Shown here piece by piece: positions 21,721-34,710 of a stretch of 64,000 nt of DNA (positions within the stretch are counted from its first letter, which is position 1; each line of letters opens with the position of its first letter). The DNA lies in NCBI RefSeq assembly GCF_000204055.1, contig NW_006768802.1, positions 93,318 through 157,317 of the forward strand, in the 5' to 3' direction. Both the position numbers and the translations under genes were made by a program. The stretch is from Melampsora larici-populina 98AG31 (lineage: Eukaryota > Basidiomycota > Pucciniomycetes > Pucciniales > Melampsoraceae). The notes beneath the pieces were generated by a model, which was given only the letters and a program-made list of their open reading frames with translations, was not told where the DNA came from and did no database searches.

Positions 21721-22584
21721 ACTACTTCTTAATGTGGAGTGGTTCTGGTATTGCCAAGGAGGTCACTTTTTGATGACATGTGTCATGGAAAAAGTCATGG
21801 CAGCTGTTGAGTGTAGGTCAGTGTCCCCTTCAACCACCTCAGATCACTTTTGTCCTCTCCATGGCATCGCTCCTTGGATCCTCAGCTTGTGTTTACAATC
21901 CCTTGACCGTGAAATCATGTGTTCTTGCCATCATTCTGAGTACATCAATTCTTTAGGCATGTAGCCATTGGCAAAAGAGTAGTGTGGGCATTGAGGTATG
22001 ATGGAAAGTGATCAAATTTTTGTCTTGGGAGAGCTGTCAAACTCAAAGAAGCTTGTCTGGCTCTTATTATCTCTGTGTTACTGCTCCACACACAGACCCA
22101 GCCCTTCAGGTGAGATTTCCCATTTATCCAATAATTCTGGGATTGACTGTAAAGTGTTGTTGTTCTCTACCAAACTTGTGTCTGTTTTTCTATTGTCACA
22201 ATTGTTGCTTGTTTCAGTAGTTCACTACTGACACTAGATCTTCTAAGTTAGAACATTTCTTATCTCTCTATATCAAATTGTTGAAATTGTCACTTGTTTC
22301 AGTAGTTAACTACTGGCACCAGATCTTCTAGTTCTTGTTCCCCACTTTGCCTCTCTACAAGATCTACCTGGTCATGCAATTCAAAATACATCTTGGTCTT
22401 TCCTTCAGCTCTCTTCCATTTGTTTCAGTAATTTGATGCCATCCATGTTCTCATTGTTGATTGCTATATATATTTTCCAAAACCTATTGGATCAATCACT
22501 TCTCTCACATACTTCTGATCCTCAATACTGCATATCTAGAATATTTCTTCCAGATAATACCAACAAGACACTGATTCAAAAGTC
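21721..22584. other. Non-coding DNA upstream of the ABC pseudogene, with an 84-bp repeat pair
   Basis: A block beginning cttgtttcagtagtt at 22209 recurs at 22293 (about 45 bp similar, 84-bp offset). No coding sequence was recognised. Part may be the old promoter of the transporter. Confidence 0.4.
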
Positions 22585-25500
22585 ATGGACAATAGCTTGG
22601 TTGATATGACACGTGCTGAAGCAGAATTTGGTCAGGTCCAGCTCCAGATGAGCAAAATGTGAGCTATAAACTATTGCAGTCTTCATCAACTCTTGCATCC
22701 AAAATTGCTCATTCTTCTTTTTCACCTCGACCTATTAGCTCTGGTTCAAAAATACCTGCATTGGATTTGACAGATAAGGAAGCACAAGCTGATGAGGGCT
22801 TTGACTTGTTGGACTATCTGGTGCAATTGCTAATCCGTATAGATGCTCATATGCGCTCTGCTATTAGTATCATCTATCCTTCCAATGTGGTTTTGGTCAC
22901 TCCTCTTCCATGAGCCTTCCACTGTGGCTCCTCACTCTTTGTTATCACCAGATTTATTCTGTATATCTGTCTTAGACTGACTGGATGCACAGTCCCCTGT
23001 CAAGAGATCCTTGACCTCCTATGAGGCACCTCAACAAAATCTGGATCTTTTCTACTTTTGCCTCAAAGACTCTAACATGATTCTGTTTTTTTCTGTATAT
23101 AAACTGTGTGACAATGGCAGCGAAGTGAGCACCAGGGCATGGATTCCCAGGGATTTCCTCATAAACAAATTCGCGTCATCTTTTCAGACCTTGGTGTTGT
23201 TGGAAAGGATCAGGATAGAAAACACATTAAGACCTTCCCCGATGCAGTCAAAGATCAGCTGATCTTACCCTTGGTGATCATCAATAGGTATCTTAAGAAA
23301 CAACCAACAAAGATGATCATTTCTGGTTTCAATGGCTTTGTCCGTCCAGGTGAGATGTGTTTAGTATTGGGTCGACCTAATTCAGGATGCACCACATTCC
23401 TCAAAGTGATTGCAAACCAGCGGATTGGTTTTACAAAGATCTTGGGCACTGTCAAATATGCAGAAATTGAAGCCCTGGCAATGGCCAAAAATTATAAGGG
23501 AGAGTTAGTACCATGTGTTTAATATTCAGGTGGCAATCTCATTTGTACTTACTTGTTTGCAATAATCAGGGTTGTGTATAATCCTGAGGTGTGGTTTGTC
23601 TCTTTATATCTCATCTCAGGTTCATCAACTGCTTACCGTTTGCTATGGGTCATAGGACGATGTGCACCATCCTACACTGACTGTAGGCCAGACGCTGGAG
23701 TTTGCTCTCCTAATAAAAACACCCGCTACGCAACTCACGGGTCAAACCAAAGACTCTTACAGAGAACAAGTGCTAGATTTATTGCTGCGGATGCTTGGCA
23801 TATATCATACCAAAGATACCTGCACGTAACAATCCTCTTAGGAATCCTCTTCATTCTGCTTATGCCAGCTTATTTGTTGTTTTTGTTTTTTTGCGGCTTT
23901 CAGACGTCGGAAACGCGCACATTCAAGGTGTATCGGGCGGTGAACGGAAACATGTGTCCATAGCTGAGATGATGGCTACCCGAGCCTCAGTTCTATCTTG
24001 GGACAATTCAACTCGAGGCCTTGACACATCCTCAGCGTTGCAATATGCAAATTCTTTACGCATCTTGAGTCAAGTTTGTCAAAAAACAATGTTTGTGACA
24101 CTGTACCAAGCAGGCGAGAGAATGTATGAGCAATTCAACACAGTTTGTCTCATCAACAAAGGCCACCAAACATATTTTGGCCCGCCTCTGAGGCAAGAAA
24201 CTATATGATGGGGTTGGGATACAAGGATACACCTTGGCAAAGTACTGCAGATTATCTGACCGGCGGTACGGACCCAAATGAGTGACACTTTGCTGATGGT
24301 GTCAATCCAGAAACTGTACCACAAACACCTGAGGACATGGAAAAAGCTTATCTCAGTAGCAAAATTTATCAACAAGTGCAATCCGACATAAGAGCCTACA
24401 ACACTGACTTGCGAATTCATACGTGTGACCAGGAAGAATTTTTTCGCGGGGTTGATCACGCTCGTTCAAAATTCACTTCAAGACGAGTAAGCTTTCTTAT
24501 GAGTCAAATCACTTGAAGGGGCGTGTACTTACAGATTTGCCTCAAGTCCCCATACACAGTTTCGTTCTACACTCAAATTTGGGCTTTGATGATTCGGGAA
24601 ATCCAATTGAAACTTCAAGACAGGGTAGGATTGATCCTGAGCTGGGTGACGACTGTGGCCCTGTCAATATTTGTTGGAAGTTTGTTCCTTTTCTTGCCTG
24701 TGACATCCTCCGGTGCTTTCACCAGGTCAGCCCCTTTATATCTGATCTGGATTTGACTACACTTTTTGAAGCTGACATTGGGGTTTTGATTTGATTTGAA
24801 AGAGGTGGTGTACTGTTTCTGAGTGTACTGTTCAACGTATTTGTTTGTGAGCTGAAGTCTGGCATGAAGTCTTGGAGGAGTGCTAAAAGAAATTCAATTC
24901 AGCATTCACAGAGTTACCTTCTCAAATGATTGGCTGTCCAATCATGTGGCGACAGACCTCCTTCTGCTTCTATCGAGGTGGTGCTCTTGCCTTGGCCAAT
25001 ATTTTTGCAGATGTCCCCTTCTCTATCTCAAAGAATGCTGTATTCTGCACAATTGTTGAGTGATATTTATTTTAAACTCACTTGAAACTTACAAAGTCAA
25101 GTGTTTGTCATTTGATCTTTGGAGGCGATAGGCTGAGTTTAATTTTAAACATAGCTATACACAATGACTGGGCTTGTCAGAAGTTGGGCCGCATTTTTTA
25201 CCTTCAATTTGATTGTTTATATTACATCAATCACCTTGAGCACCTTCTCTAGCTTCTTGGGTGCAATCTCATTCAGCTTTGATACTGAAGGCCGTACAGC
25301 AAGCATAGTGGTGATGACCATGGTGATGTACAGCGGGTATATGATCCCCCAAACTGCTATGCGGTGTTTCTTGGTTTGGGTAAGCACCATCTCGCTGACG
25401 TAAAGAAATTGTGGATTTTCACGGGTTTTGTAATTCTTTGTTTAGGTGTGGTACATCAATCCCATCAACTATTCTTTTGGTAAGAGAGTTTCTTTTTTGG

Positions 25501-26420
25501 GTGATTCTTTTTGAATAAGAAACAACTAACCTTTCACACTATTGGTTGACATCTGAAGATAGTGGCTCTTATGACCAATGAATTTGGTCGCCTCAATCTG
25601 TGAGTTTGAAATATAGATTGAAACCTGGCAATTCTACTGAGAATTTGAACCAACCTTGTCATCGGGTACCTCAGTTCTTGTGAAGGAAGGTCCATCATTC
25701 CAAACGGCCTGGGATACCCACCTTCTCTTGGTCCAAACCAAGTCTGTACCCTTCAAGGTGCTCGGCCAGGTGAGCCTGTTGTAAGAGGGGAAGATTATAT
25801 CCATGCTGCGTATGACTATTCAGCTGGAAACACCTAGAGAAACATGGGAATAGAGGTCTGTTAGAGGCTATTTTGTCCATAATACATGATTTCCTGATGA
25901 AAAATTCATTGTTTCTAGATCAGTTTCTTTTTACTCTTCCTAACTTTTCTTTTCTTGGCATTGGAGAATTCATCTAAGGGTACAAGCACTCCATCAATAA
26001 TTTTGGTAAGAAAATATTCTTTTCAACAAGGCTTCTTGAGGTTGACAATTTTCCACCGTCCCTAGTATATAAAAGAAAACAAAGAGAGGAGATATCTAAA
26101 CAACCGTTTACGCTCTTGTAAGAAAGACACAAAAACTACTGAAGTACCCAAACAGGAATACAGGGTATCAATTGAGACACATCTGTCTTTCACATGGGAG
26201 GCCTTGACATACAAAGTCAAAACATCGGCTGGAAAAAAGAGACTACTGGATAATATCTAAGGTTGTGTAAAACCAGGCACTTTGACTGCCTTGATGGGTG
26301 CGTCTGGTTTGCTCAATTTTAGATATAGCTTTCCAGAGTGCTGCCTGATGTGATTTTCTCTATACCATGGGAGCTGGAAAGACCACTTTGCTTGACGTTT
26401 TGGCAAACCGGAAGACTGAG

Positions 26421-28215
26421 GTAAGCTTTTGACATATGATAATGGAGTCGCTTTGATGGCTCAATTTAGCTCGGTGAACCATTGTAGAACTTAAAGCTCA
26501 ACAAGAGCTTTACAGAGCTAAAAGAGGGATAATCTACTAATATAACTAACTAGTAGAAGTTGCCTAAGACCGCCTCTTTGAAAGAATCAACACGGGGTTT
26601 TGCTGAATTCTTTGGGATAAGGCACCAGAGAAATTGTCTCAATACTTAAGTCAAGTATTATTCCTGTGATTTTTAGAAATAAAGAAATCTCAACACTGCT
26701 ATAGTGTTATTCCAATCTGAGCACAACAAAACACAATTTTAAATACTAGCAAAGCAACAATCAGCTTGATTGTTATTCCAATGAAGACTTGTAGTCTTAT
26801 CACACGTAAAGAAATCTCTCCTTTGATATAAAGGGGCAATTTAGTGAACTTAGTACTGCTAAAGTAATTCAATAATGATTAAAAACACTCTAACAAAAGT
26901 ATAAGATGAGTAAAAAGTGGAAAAAAGGCACGTAAATTCCCTAACAATAGATATAACCCTCCAACAATCCTCAATAATGGTCAACAGCCTCCAAAAACCT
27001 CCAAAAACCGTCAAAAATCAACAGGAATCCTCCAATGTAACCATATGATGTCATAAATATTATTGTTTGTAATGATTCAAGGCGTGAATTTGATCAATTG
27101 ATGTTAATAAATGATGAACAGATCTTCTTATGATGAATACAGGTGATTTTTTTCCTAATATTCATAGCTGAAATCCATTTTTGGAATTACAAATGTTTTG
27201 TAAAGTTGTTCAATTTTGGATTACTATAGATCATTTGATAGCCCTCGTGATACTGATCATTTATCACCCCCATATGACCTATTCCTAATGTGTGATGAAT
27301 AAGTTATTGAGTTGTAAAGATTGAGAAAATAAGCTTCTGTCATGTAAATGTTATATGTAACCACCAAATTCGAAATTCACTCCAGTTTCTTGGTTGCCTT
27401 ATAACTTTTTCACTAATCCTCCGTTACTAATGATTTAAAGGTTTTAAATTATGAAACCAAGGATTCTGCGTCGAATGAACTATCACACACCCAATTCTGA
27501 CAAGTTTTAACATATGTAATTAACTAAAAGCCTCCATTTTTGATGAAATTTGACTATTTTCACGTCTAATAATGATTCTTCTTCTACCAAAAAGATCATC
27601 CCACAGCATTCCAATCAATCACACAACCCTTGGCGCAATCAATCCATCAATGACATCACTACACAGGAATAATACCATAGTACCCCTTTTCGAAATCCCC
27701 CTTTTCTTGAATAATTTCACACCTCCCTTATCAATCCTTGTGGCTAAAGTTGCTGATGACTAATGTTGTACCCCTCTTTCATAATAAAACCTTCCTGAAC
27801 CAATAACTCTTATAATAATAACCTAAAAACCATTTTCCAGCCTTTCATACCCATATTTTCGAAATTTCCTTCAAGTTTTCTAATATTGTCCTTTGTCTTT
27901 CATTCTTTTCAGATCAGTTTCCATTCTTTAAGATAGAAACTAAATGTTCTTCTTCTTCCAATCCATTCTTACTAATTCTTTTTAATTTAATTTTCACTCT
28001 TATACTATTTTTATTGATCTTTTCGAATTTTTCTTTACTCTTAAATGTTCTTATCAATTGCTTATGTGAATATATGATTTAAAAGATAATGAAATGAAGA
28101 TTATAAATCAACTTTGATACACTTGATGACTAATAACTCCAACAATAAATTGGCCTTTGACTAAAGATATGAATTTTCCCATAATTTTTAAATTTTTGGC
28201 TTAAGTAGATATCTT
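26421..28215. mobile_element. AT-rich ~1.8-kb insertion within the second ABC domain
   Basis: The transporter reads GAGKTTLLDVLANRKTE up to 26420 and resumes at about 28228 (GMIGSDICASG). The DNA between is AT-rich, without a coding frame, and includes a duplicated gttattccaat (26705 and 26769) and a pyrimidine-rich 3' part. A solo LTR inserted in an intron is possible, but matching ends and a target duplication were not found. Confidence 0.45.
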
Positions 28216-28681
28216 GCTCACCACACCGTATAGGGCATGATTGGAAGTGATATCTGCGCATCAGGAATAGCTGTAGGACTAGACTTTCACCGGGGAACTG
28301 GCTATTGCGAGCAACAAGATGTACATGAGTGGACGGCCACGGTCTGCGAGGCATTCAGGTTCTCGGCTTACTTGCGGCAACCGACTCACATCTCAATCAC
28401 AGGGGCCAAAATCGATGCTCACAACTATGTGAGCATTGTAGACTTTCCTGAAGTCTCCAAAAAAGATTCATTTTGTTTCAGAATCATTCAATTCATGAGT
28501 TTGTTCGTGTTCAGGCAATCAAGCTGTTTTGCTCAGATTTTGCTTGGTATTGCTGGAGAATGCTCATTTTCTTCTTGGATGAGCATTCTTTGGGCTCAGT
28601 CTCTGAGATGAGTATTCAGGATCCGCTCATGAGGCATACTCAGATTTTTAGGTTCTATCTACATTCATTAGCTCCTTTCAG

Positions 28682-30669
28682 CAACAAGCCATCCGACATT
28701 CCGAAGTACCACATGTCTACCACCAGATTTCGGAGATTTTAAAGTTTACATGTCACCACTCGAGTAAGATCAGAGCGATTGCGCTACGATATTGTCAGGA
28801 TCTCATTATTGCATTTCCCACTTTGTTGTGTAAATTCAAAACTGTTGGTGACATGTTGGAGATGTTAACCTTATTGCGATTATCTTGCGAAGGGGAATAT
28901 GAACATGAGGTGAGTTTTCTAAGATTAACATCATTGTGTAATTATGAAGTGACCAATGTACTGAACCATTTTGACCTTTTAGTATACGCCGGTTTATACT
29001 TTTCATTCAGCAAGCGCAAACTTGACGATCGAGCTCACAGATGATTATGCGGTACGACATGACACGTTGAATGATTTGAACAAAGCCATCATGTATTGGC
29101 TTTTGATAGTAATTGCTCGAGCGCCTCTTGAGATGCAGAGCATCTTTCAAAGATATTTAGATGCAGTTTCTTCTAATGATGCATTAAGATCAATTGGACA
29201 GGTGGAAATGGGAAAATCAGTAGCACTGGAGTTAGCCAAAACGCTTCCACCTACCTCAACCCTTTCACATTTCCCATCATGGGGTAATTGTAAAGCGGAT
29301 TTAGCCAACGATCTTGCTAGATCTTTCTCAAGTCGAATGTTTTACAATGGTGAAGCTACACATCTGTCTTCTTTGCCTGAGGTAGAGTTTAAGTCTAGTC
29401 TTGCTGAAATCAAGAAGAATTTACATGAAATCAATGATCAAATCAATTCTGGATTGAAAAAGATGACGATTGAAGATTTGAGTAGTGTTCTTTATAAAGC
29501 TGGATCTCATGTTCTAGCCGATTCGAGACCTGATTTAGATTTACTTTTCCATATCGTTTCAATCCCGATCAAAGTTTTCAGTCCTTTATCAATCTCACTT
29601 GGACTTGAGCTTTGGACTTGGTTAATAGATGTTAAACCTGAGGTAGAAATCAAACTGATGACTGAAGTGATCAATATGTGGGCTTGGACCTTACGTAGAC
29701 GCAAGGGACTCTTCTCTAGTGCTTGTGATTTGATTAATCCACTCAATCAATCGATCCAATTCACCCCAACTGATCGAGAAGAGATGAAACATCGACATAA
29801 TACTGTTAAAAGGATGTTAAAACCACATCACATCCTTTCAGATTTTATTTTAAGTCGATTTCAAGCTGCAAGATATCGAAATCGAACCTTGGTTTTAATT
29901 ACAAGCAGACTTTTGAAAAATACGCTTTCGAATGTGAATCATTGGTCAACTCATCCACTTTCAAGAGAATTGCGGATTAGATTGATAATCTTTGGATTTA
30001 GTCTTTGTCAAGGTAGTAGAATGGAAGATAATGTTGAATGCAATTTAAGAGAAGTTTGTTATCTTGCTGGATTGGATTGGTTTAAATTAACACCTAGTTT
30101 TAATTTCGGTTCCAATCGATTACAACATGAATCTGAATTAAGATTGTTACAGGATTTATTGGCTATGGTGATTGTTGATAAACCTGTGAATGCTCATCAT
30201 CTTAGTAGTCTTGATCCTGGTACTAAATTAAATCGATTACCAGGTTGATATGAAGTTTCTCATTTATGACTTTCGAATAGGGTTTTTTGTTGGATATTGA
30301 ATATGTTTTCTTTGGTTTGATGTAGGTCGAACTAGTGCTATGGTGGCTTCTTTACGTCATTCCGATCGAAATCATTTATTTCAACTTTTATTAGAGAATG
30401 AAATTATTCGATTAATGGCTTGGCAAAACCCATTAAGTGATGTGAAAAGAGGCAAAAATGTAGAATCTATAATTTCTAAAGCAACAGGAGAGGTAAAGCA
30501 AAGCCTGACTTCATACGATTTTTTTCGCTTTTATCTGTTTTCAAAGGGACAAAGCTGCTAAATCAATTGATTTGATTTTTCTTTATCATAGATTAGATGG
30601 AGACAAATTGTACAAACAGCTTGGTCAATTGATCCAGAATTGATGATTAGATTAATGGAAAGATTCAAG
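28682..30669 (+). pseudogene. STT4: Fragment of phosphatidylinositol 4-kinase STT4, captured
   Basis: Exons 28682-28909, 28983-30243, 30326-30492 and 30592-30669 splice without a stop. They read the helical region of Stt4/PI4KIIIalpha: FPTLLCKFK and TLLRLSCEGEYEHEYTPVY; NMWAWTLRRRKGLFSS; LSRFQAARYRNR; THPLSRELRIRLIIFG; FNFGSNRLQHESELRLL; LLLENEIIRLMAWQNPL; and WSIDPELMIRL. The N-terminus and the whole C-terminal kinase domain are missing, so it cannot act as a kinase. Introns are kept, so it was copied as DNA. It lies wholly inside the CACTA-like element. It is a pseudogene by truncation, although the open frame suggests a recent event or retained expression. Confidence 0.85.
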
Positions 30670-30841
30670 TATCCTTATAAGTCAGCACTGTCGGGACGTC
30701 CCAGGTGCCCTTATTCTCGAAACAGTTTAGGGTTGGTGTTATAAAACCCAACACGGGGCTAGCTTGACAAAAGCCCAGCCTGCCTGCAGGCATCAAGGGA
30801 TGCCGCTGAGGATGAGCTGAGGGGCTTAGATTAAGTGAGGC

Positions 30842-30906
30842 GATGGGCCAGCCCTCCCTCAGGCTTCTTTGCTAAGGACTGTTGCCTGAGGGAGGGCTGG
30901 CCCATC
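30842..30906. repeat. Perfect 23-bp inverted repeat
   Basis: GATGGGCCAGCCCTCCCTC and four more bases at 30842-30864 are exactly inverted at 30884-30906, with a 19-nt loop. It sits between the STT4 fragment and the right end of the CACTA-like element. Confidence 0.8.
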
Positions 30907-33430
30907 TCCTCAGTTTCTGTTGATCACATAATGAGCCGAAAAGCAGAAAGAAAAGGGAAACAAATGGAAAACAAATGGGAACAAAACAGGAAAATTTCAA
31001 CACTCACATAGTTGTGAGCATCAAGTTTTGCCCCTGTGAATTGAGGAAAAAGACACATTTGTTGAGGAGGTAATTCAAATCCTGGAGATGGATGATCTTG
31101 CTGATGGTGAGTGGTTCCCAAACAAATGTGCCTTCTTCATTTGGGCTAGCTAAAGAGGAAATGCTATCGCTCCAAAGCCGCCATTGGATTCCCTGGGTTT
31201 GGACTGGGAGTGGAGGCTAGAAAGAAAGTGACAATTGGTGTTGAACTTGCTGCTAAACCACAATCACTTCTCTTCCTTGATGGTAAGGTTTTGTGATATT
31301 TGAGCTGATTTTGCACTATACATGATCATTCTAACCTTTTCAAACAGAGCCTACCTCTGGACTTGATGCGCAAAGTGCGTATACCATCATCCGGATTCTA
31401 CAAAATCTAACAGAGGCCGGACAAGCAATTCTGTGCGTATCATGTTCCTGATGTTCTTGTTGAATATGTTCATGGTTGTTGTACCTCTTTGTGAATTCCA
31501 TTTAGATGTGCAATCCATCAGCCAAATGCCCTATTATTTGAGAGCTTTGATCGACTTTTACTTTTGAAGCAGGGAGGTAGATGTGTGTATTTTGGTGACG
31601 TAGGAAAAGATTTGCATGTAGTACGATCTTACTTGGAGAAGAATGGAGGTCGGTGCCCAGATGACGCAAACCCAGCAGAGTTCATTTTGGAAGCAATTGG
31701 CATAGGGAATGCCCGTCAGATGGGGGGCAAAGAAGATTGGGCAGATTGGTGGTTGAGAAGTGAAGAGTATACCAAAACCCAGTACAAGATAACACACTTG
31801 AAACAGGTGACTGCAACTAGAACACATGATGGGCTTGGCTTGGGTGGTACAGATTGTATGTGGTCATTGAGCTTCTTCATACATTTTGGTATCCACATTT
31901 TTCTGTTATGTCTCTAACTTGACCAAATTGATTGATAGGGGTCAGCTTCGGGTATCAGTTGAAAACCGTTTTGACTAGGACAAACCGTGCTTATTTCAGA
32001 AACACGGATTATCAACTTACCAGACTACATAACCACATATCTATAGGACTCCTTGTTGGGTTATCTTTTCTAAATCTTCCCAACTCAGTAGCCGCTGTGC
32101 AATACAGGATATCTTCTATCTTTGTTGCTGGAGTCTTGCCAGCTTTAGTGAGTTATTGATGCGTAAATTTGATGACCATACATGTTTGGTGAGACTTGGG
32201 TTAAGCTGACAACATGTCATTATGTTGTTAGATCATCTCACAAGTTGAGCCTTCTTTCATATCAGCTCGGCTGATTTGTGTACAAGAATTATCTTCAAAA
32301 ACATACGCACCAGGGGTCTTTGCAAGAACCCAGTTTTTGGCTGAGTTACCGTATTTGACAATTTGTGCAGTGTCTTATCACCTACTTTGGTATTTTTTGA
32401 CTGGAATGAATCCATCAGCAAATCGTGCCGGATATGCTTTTCTCAGTTGCGTTTTGATTTGAAATTTTGCCTTAAAACTCCCGTTAAACATATTATGCAT
32501 GATGACTCATTACATTTGACTGATCAACAGTGATATGGGTGTGGGAAATCTTCTCCGTTACCCTTGGCCAAGCTATTGCAGCACTCTCGCCAACCATATT
32601 CATCGCATCTCAGGTAACCGCACCCCTATGCCTGGTGTTAAGGTGAGCAACAGTTGGATTGTTTGTGTATGTAGTTCAGATAAAGTCTCTCAATGTATCA
32701 AGTTTAACCTTGTTTTCTCGTTTTGCGTTCCAAATTAATGTCAGTTTGATATGTGGAATAATGGTACCACAGCCAGTGATGCCAAAGTTTTGGAGATATT
32801 GTGAGACTCTGACTGTTCCATGACTTCATTTGAGGCATTAACAATATACACTTCCAAATTGCATTTTAGGGCTATATGATTTGAATCCATATACTCAACT
32901 TATCTCTGGACTGGTTGTGAATGAGCTCCATGATTTGGATATCCGTTGTTGTCAGGATGAATTGTAAGATGCGTTCAGTTCCAAGCACAGGGTCCAAATT
33001 TTGCACTCACGACGTGTTAGCAAAGCTTTTCCCAAGATTGTGTCAAGATTGTTGTATGTTTGGTGCCAGGCTACACTTTGTGCAGCTTTGGAACACACTC
33101 TTTACACCTGGTTGGTGTTGAGCGAAGTCAATCTACAAATAATCAGTATGAGTAATACCTATCTTGATACCAAACATGTATGATTCCTTTGCTAATGTGT
33201 CGTGAGTATAAAATTTGGACCCTGTGAAGGACACTCCACACAGGAACTTAATCTATACTATTGTATGCTTCAGCGCAATAGTTCAACCACCTATTGGTAG
33301 TACCTACAGAGAATGGCTCTCGTCCTTTGTAGCTGCTGCTGGTGGATATGTGAAAAACACTCAATCCACAGAAAATTGTGCTTATTGTCAGTATTCCATT
33401 GGTGATCACCATGTCTGTCCCCCATGAACA

Positions 33431-33695
33431 CGTCGATGTGCTCACACGGAGAGTTGTGTAATAAATTTGAACAGATCTTTATTCAATTTGTCTCTAGAAA
33501 ATGCAAATCCTTTGTTAATAATAATAGACAATCAAAAATGTACCGTTTGTCAATGGAACTATGAACAAAGGAGCCCATTTAACGCTCTTGCTGTCTGAAC
33601 CTCTTGACAAAGGCAATTGTATGCTTAGCTCTCAGACCTGTTTGTAGGTTATATCCAACCTCTACAGAAATTGATTGGTGTGAGCACGTCGACAT
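33431..33695. mobile_element. ~265-bp MITE within the ABC pseudogene
   Basis: CGTCGATGTGCTCACAC (33431-33447) faces its near-exact inverse GTGTGAGCACGTCGACA (33679-33695), 16 of 17 matching. No coding sequence. It splits the transporter exon coding for the extracellular Cys loop from the last exon. The target duplication is unclear. Confidence 0.55.
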
Positions 33696-33937
33696 GCTAC
33701 CTCAAAACAGACATGGTGGATGAATGTGAGTTTAGGCAAGATAATTTGATCAATATCTTAAACAGGACTGACGATACAATTTCACTTCTCTACCCCATCA
33801 AAGTCTTGACTTCCTTGAACTATTCTTACAGAAATCGATGGAGAGATTTAGGTATTATTCCTATCTTCTGCGTCTTCAATTTTTGTGTGACAGTATCTGC
33901 AGCAAAGTTTTTGACCGTCAGATACGCTAAAAGATGA

Positions 33938-34710
33938 AAGAGTAACTTGACCGTGTCTAATTGAATCCAGCCAATGCCTTTCAGCGTCACATCTGTTTGA
34001 CCAGTATTGATTTCATATATCAGATGTTCAAAAGGGGAAGGGATCGTGGACTATAACTGCTGCTTTGGCAGCTGTTCACCACAACCCATCTTCACGCTCC
34101 GCTGATGAGGTCCTGCTCTCTTGTCTCTGCTTATACTGTTCAGTCTTGGGTTTTCTCTTGTCATGGATTGGTATGGAAAGATGCATCTTATCTGACAAAG
34201 ATTGACATCTTTGGAAAAAAATCATTGGACGATATCCAGGAGAAACCCTGTTGGAGTTTGTAGCTGTTTTGATCACCGCGTCAGCTTCATTAGACGAGAA
34301 AAATCCTTGTAACTTTCAGGTACAGGAAACTGTAAAGAGGGTATCCGAGAGTTAGGAATCTTTATCTCGGCGAGCCTCTGAATGAACTGAGGAAGAGTCA
34401 GACTCTATGTCCTCGACAGCCCCTTGGTTATCGAGCACTATGATTGGCACGGTGCGTGGCCTCCGGACTGCGTGATACAAACTAAAAGTCGATAAAAGTT
34501 GATGATAACCAGGCAGCGTCAATTGATATGTAGAAAAGATAACCCATCCTGGAAATTAGCTATAAGTATTGCATTGCTTCGAAAGTTCGGAACCCCGGAT
34601 ATACTCTGACCCACATTTTATTCACACTTCAGTTCTTTGAATTTTTACTACATATTGAGCTTCTCAATCACCTTCACCTCCTCAACTTTGAAGCTCATTT
34701 GATTGTCAAA
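33938..34710. other. Intergenic, nothing recognised
   Basis: No gene or element was recognised. The sequence upstream of 34711 is presumably the promoter of the small secreted protein gene. Confidence 0.35.

Larger units (their letters stand above)
28398..31038. mobile_element. CACTA-like element carrying an STT4 gene fragment
   Basis: The left end reads CACAGGGGCCAAAATCGATG (28398) and continues GCTCACAACTATGTGAG. The right end (31038 inward) is its imperfect inverse, CACAGGGGCAAAACTTGATG. AAT flanks both sides (28395-28397 and 31039-31041). Removing the element plus one AAT restores the transporter frame as ISIEEKD. Ends beginning CAC and a 3-bp duplication fit the CACTA (En/Spm) superfamily, although the termini are CACAG, not CACTA. 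No transposase is present, so it is non-autonomous (Pack-type). Confidence 0.8.
22585..33937 (+). pseudogene. PDR-type ABC transporter (full-length, disrupted)
   Basis: Exons in PDR order: N-terminus MDNSLVDMTRAEAEFGQ (22585) and FDLLDYL; GVVG...TFPDAV; Walker A GRPNSGCTT at 23370-23396, where N replaces the usual G; signature VSGGERK (~23930); Walker B SWDNSTRGLD (~24000); first membrane half to about 26010; second Walker A GAGKTT at 26370-26387; GTGYCEQQDVHEW (~28295); signature-region [17 protein letters not shown] (~31215); [11 protein letters not shown] (~31348); second membrane half; a Cys-containing loop (ENCAYCQYS, ~33370); C-terminus RWRDLG...YAKR ending 33937. Stop codons (for example TGA 24283-24285), frameshifts and three insertions (26421-28215, 28398-31038, 33431-33695) disable it. 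A functional copy would be a plasma-membrane drug or lipid exporter. Confidence 0.85.

Noticed and set aside
26421..28215. Full-length solo LTR
   Set aside because: TG...CA ends and a short flanking duplication could not be matched, so it is left as an unclassified insertion.
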